The notes under the pieces are model-generated. The model did no database searches. It worked only from the letters and a program-made list of their open reading frames with translations, and was not told the origin of the DNA. This document shows positions 22,584-22,712 of a stretch of DNA of 22,712 bases, one piece after another. The stretch lies in NCBI GenBank assembly GCA_963645945.1, contig CAVIUA010000032.1:1-22712 (forward strand), written 5' to 3'. How positions within the stretch are numbered: the first letter of the stretch is position 1; each line of letters begins with the position of its first letter. The DNA comes from CAG-877 sp963645945. Its GTDB lineage: Bacteria; Bacillota_I; Bacilli_A; RF39; UBA660. A program made the translations under genes and the position numbers.

Positions 22584-22712
22584 AGTAATTTATAATAAAT
22601 CGACAAAGTTCGAGTGTAAAACTATATATAATTATTTAGGTTATATTATGTACTAGTCAGGATAAAAACATGAAAATTTTTTAAAACAGTTAAAATACCT
22701 ATATAATAAAAA

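Noticed and set aside
1..22712. Mycoplasma-type genetic code (TGA as Trp)
   Set aside because: TGA ends the MurE-like gene and yqeG at sensible positions and all Trp codons seen are TGG.
22584..22712. Promoter or gene start in the final 130 bp
   Set aside because: A TATAAT is present at 22702-22707 without a good -35, and no frame of useful length begins before the window ends. TCGACAAAGTTCGA near 22600 is only a short imperfect dyad.

Overview
The window comes from a very AT-rich bacterium of the Bacilli/Firmicutes line. It has ftsA-ftsZ, a dnaG-rpoD-trmK operon and a yqeG-yqeH pair (all familiar Bacillus-type neighbourhoods) plus a pro-sigma-K-like sporulation sigma factor. TGA is used as a stop (murE-like gene, yqeG) and Trp is always TGG, so this is genetic code 11 and not a Mycoplasma-type code 4 genome. 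The AT bias, the InlB/Listeria-Bacteroides repeat and the 'SCWKIVRT ... YWLMSPS ... GVRPAISL' surface protein resemble uncultured gut Bacilli related to Mollicutes/Erysipelotrichia (RF39-like). That placement is an inference from memory of the families.

Region 1 (1-5734) is a run of polytopic membrane proteins. Three full paralogues and the tail of a fourth belong to one GT-C-like glycosyltransferase family, interrupted by one GT-C-like protein of a different family. Region 2 (5735-8200) is ftsA-ftsZ behind a good sigma-A promoter, closed by a compact terminator that overlaps the ftsZ stop. Region 3 (8200-11350) holds a possible small HTH remnant and a minus-strand arginase-family gene. That gene diverges from a MurE-like Mur ligase gene followed by vanZ. 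Both members of the divergent pair keep their fold motifs but have lost most or all of the signature catalytic residues. Region 4 (11389-15172) holds a pro-sigma-K homologue, a membrane-anchored peptidoglycan deacetylase with Ig-like repeats, yqeG and yqeH. Region 5 (15173-19000) is a single-gene cassette for a 1153-residue surface protein. It is followed by an in-frame remnant of the C-terminus of a paralogue, a partial copy of the upstream terminator/promoter region, and a candidate ~100-nt small RNA. Region 6 (19001-22600) is the dnaG-rpoD-trmK macromolecular-synthesis operon with an extended -10 promoter and a terminator overlapping the last stop codon.

Together the window mixes division, replication priming, housekeeping transcription and 50S/30S assembly or tRNA modification genes with envelope-modifying genes (glycosyltransferases, deacetylase, VanZ, surface protein). 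The best candidates for undescribed biology are the paired pseudoenzymes around 8483-10898 and the decaying surface-protein array with its small RNA around 15149-19000. Several start codons were moved downstream from the longest reading frame because a Shine-Dalgarno sequence sits just upstream of an internal ATG. No tRNA, rRNA, CRISPR array, insertion sequence or prophage was seen.
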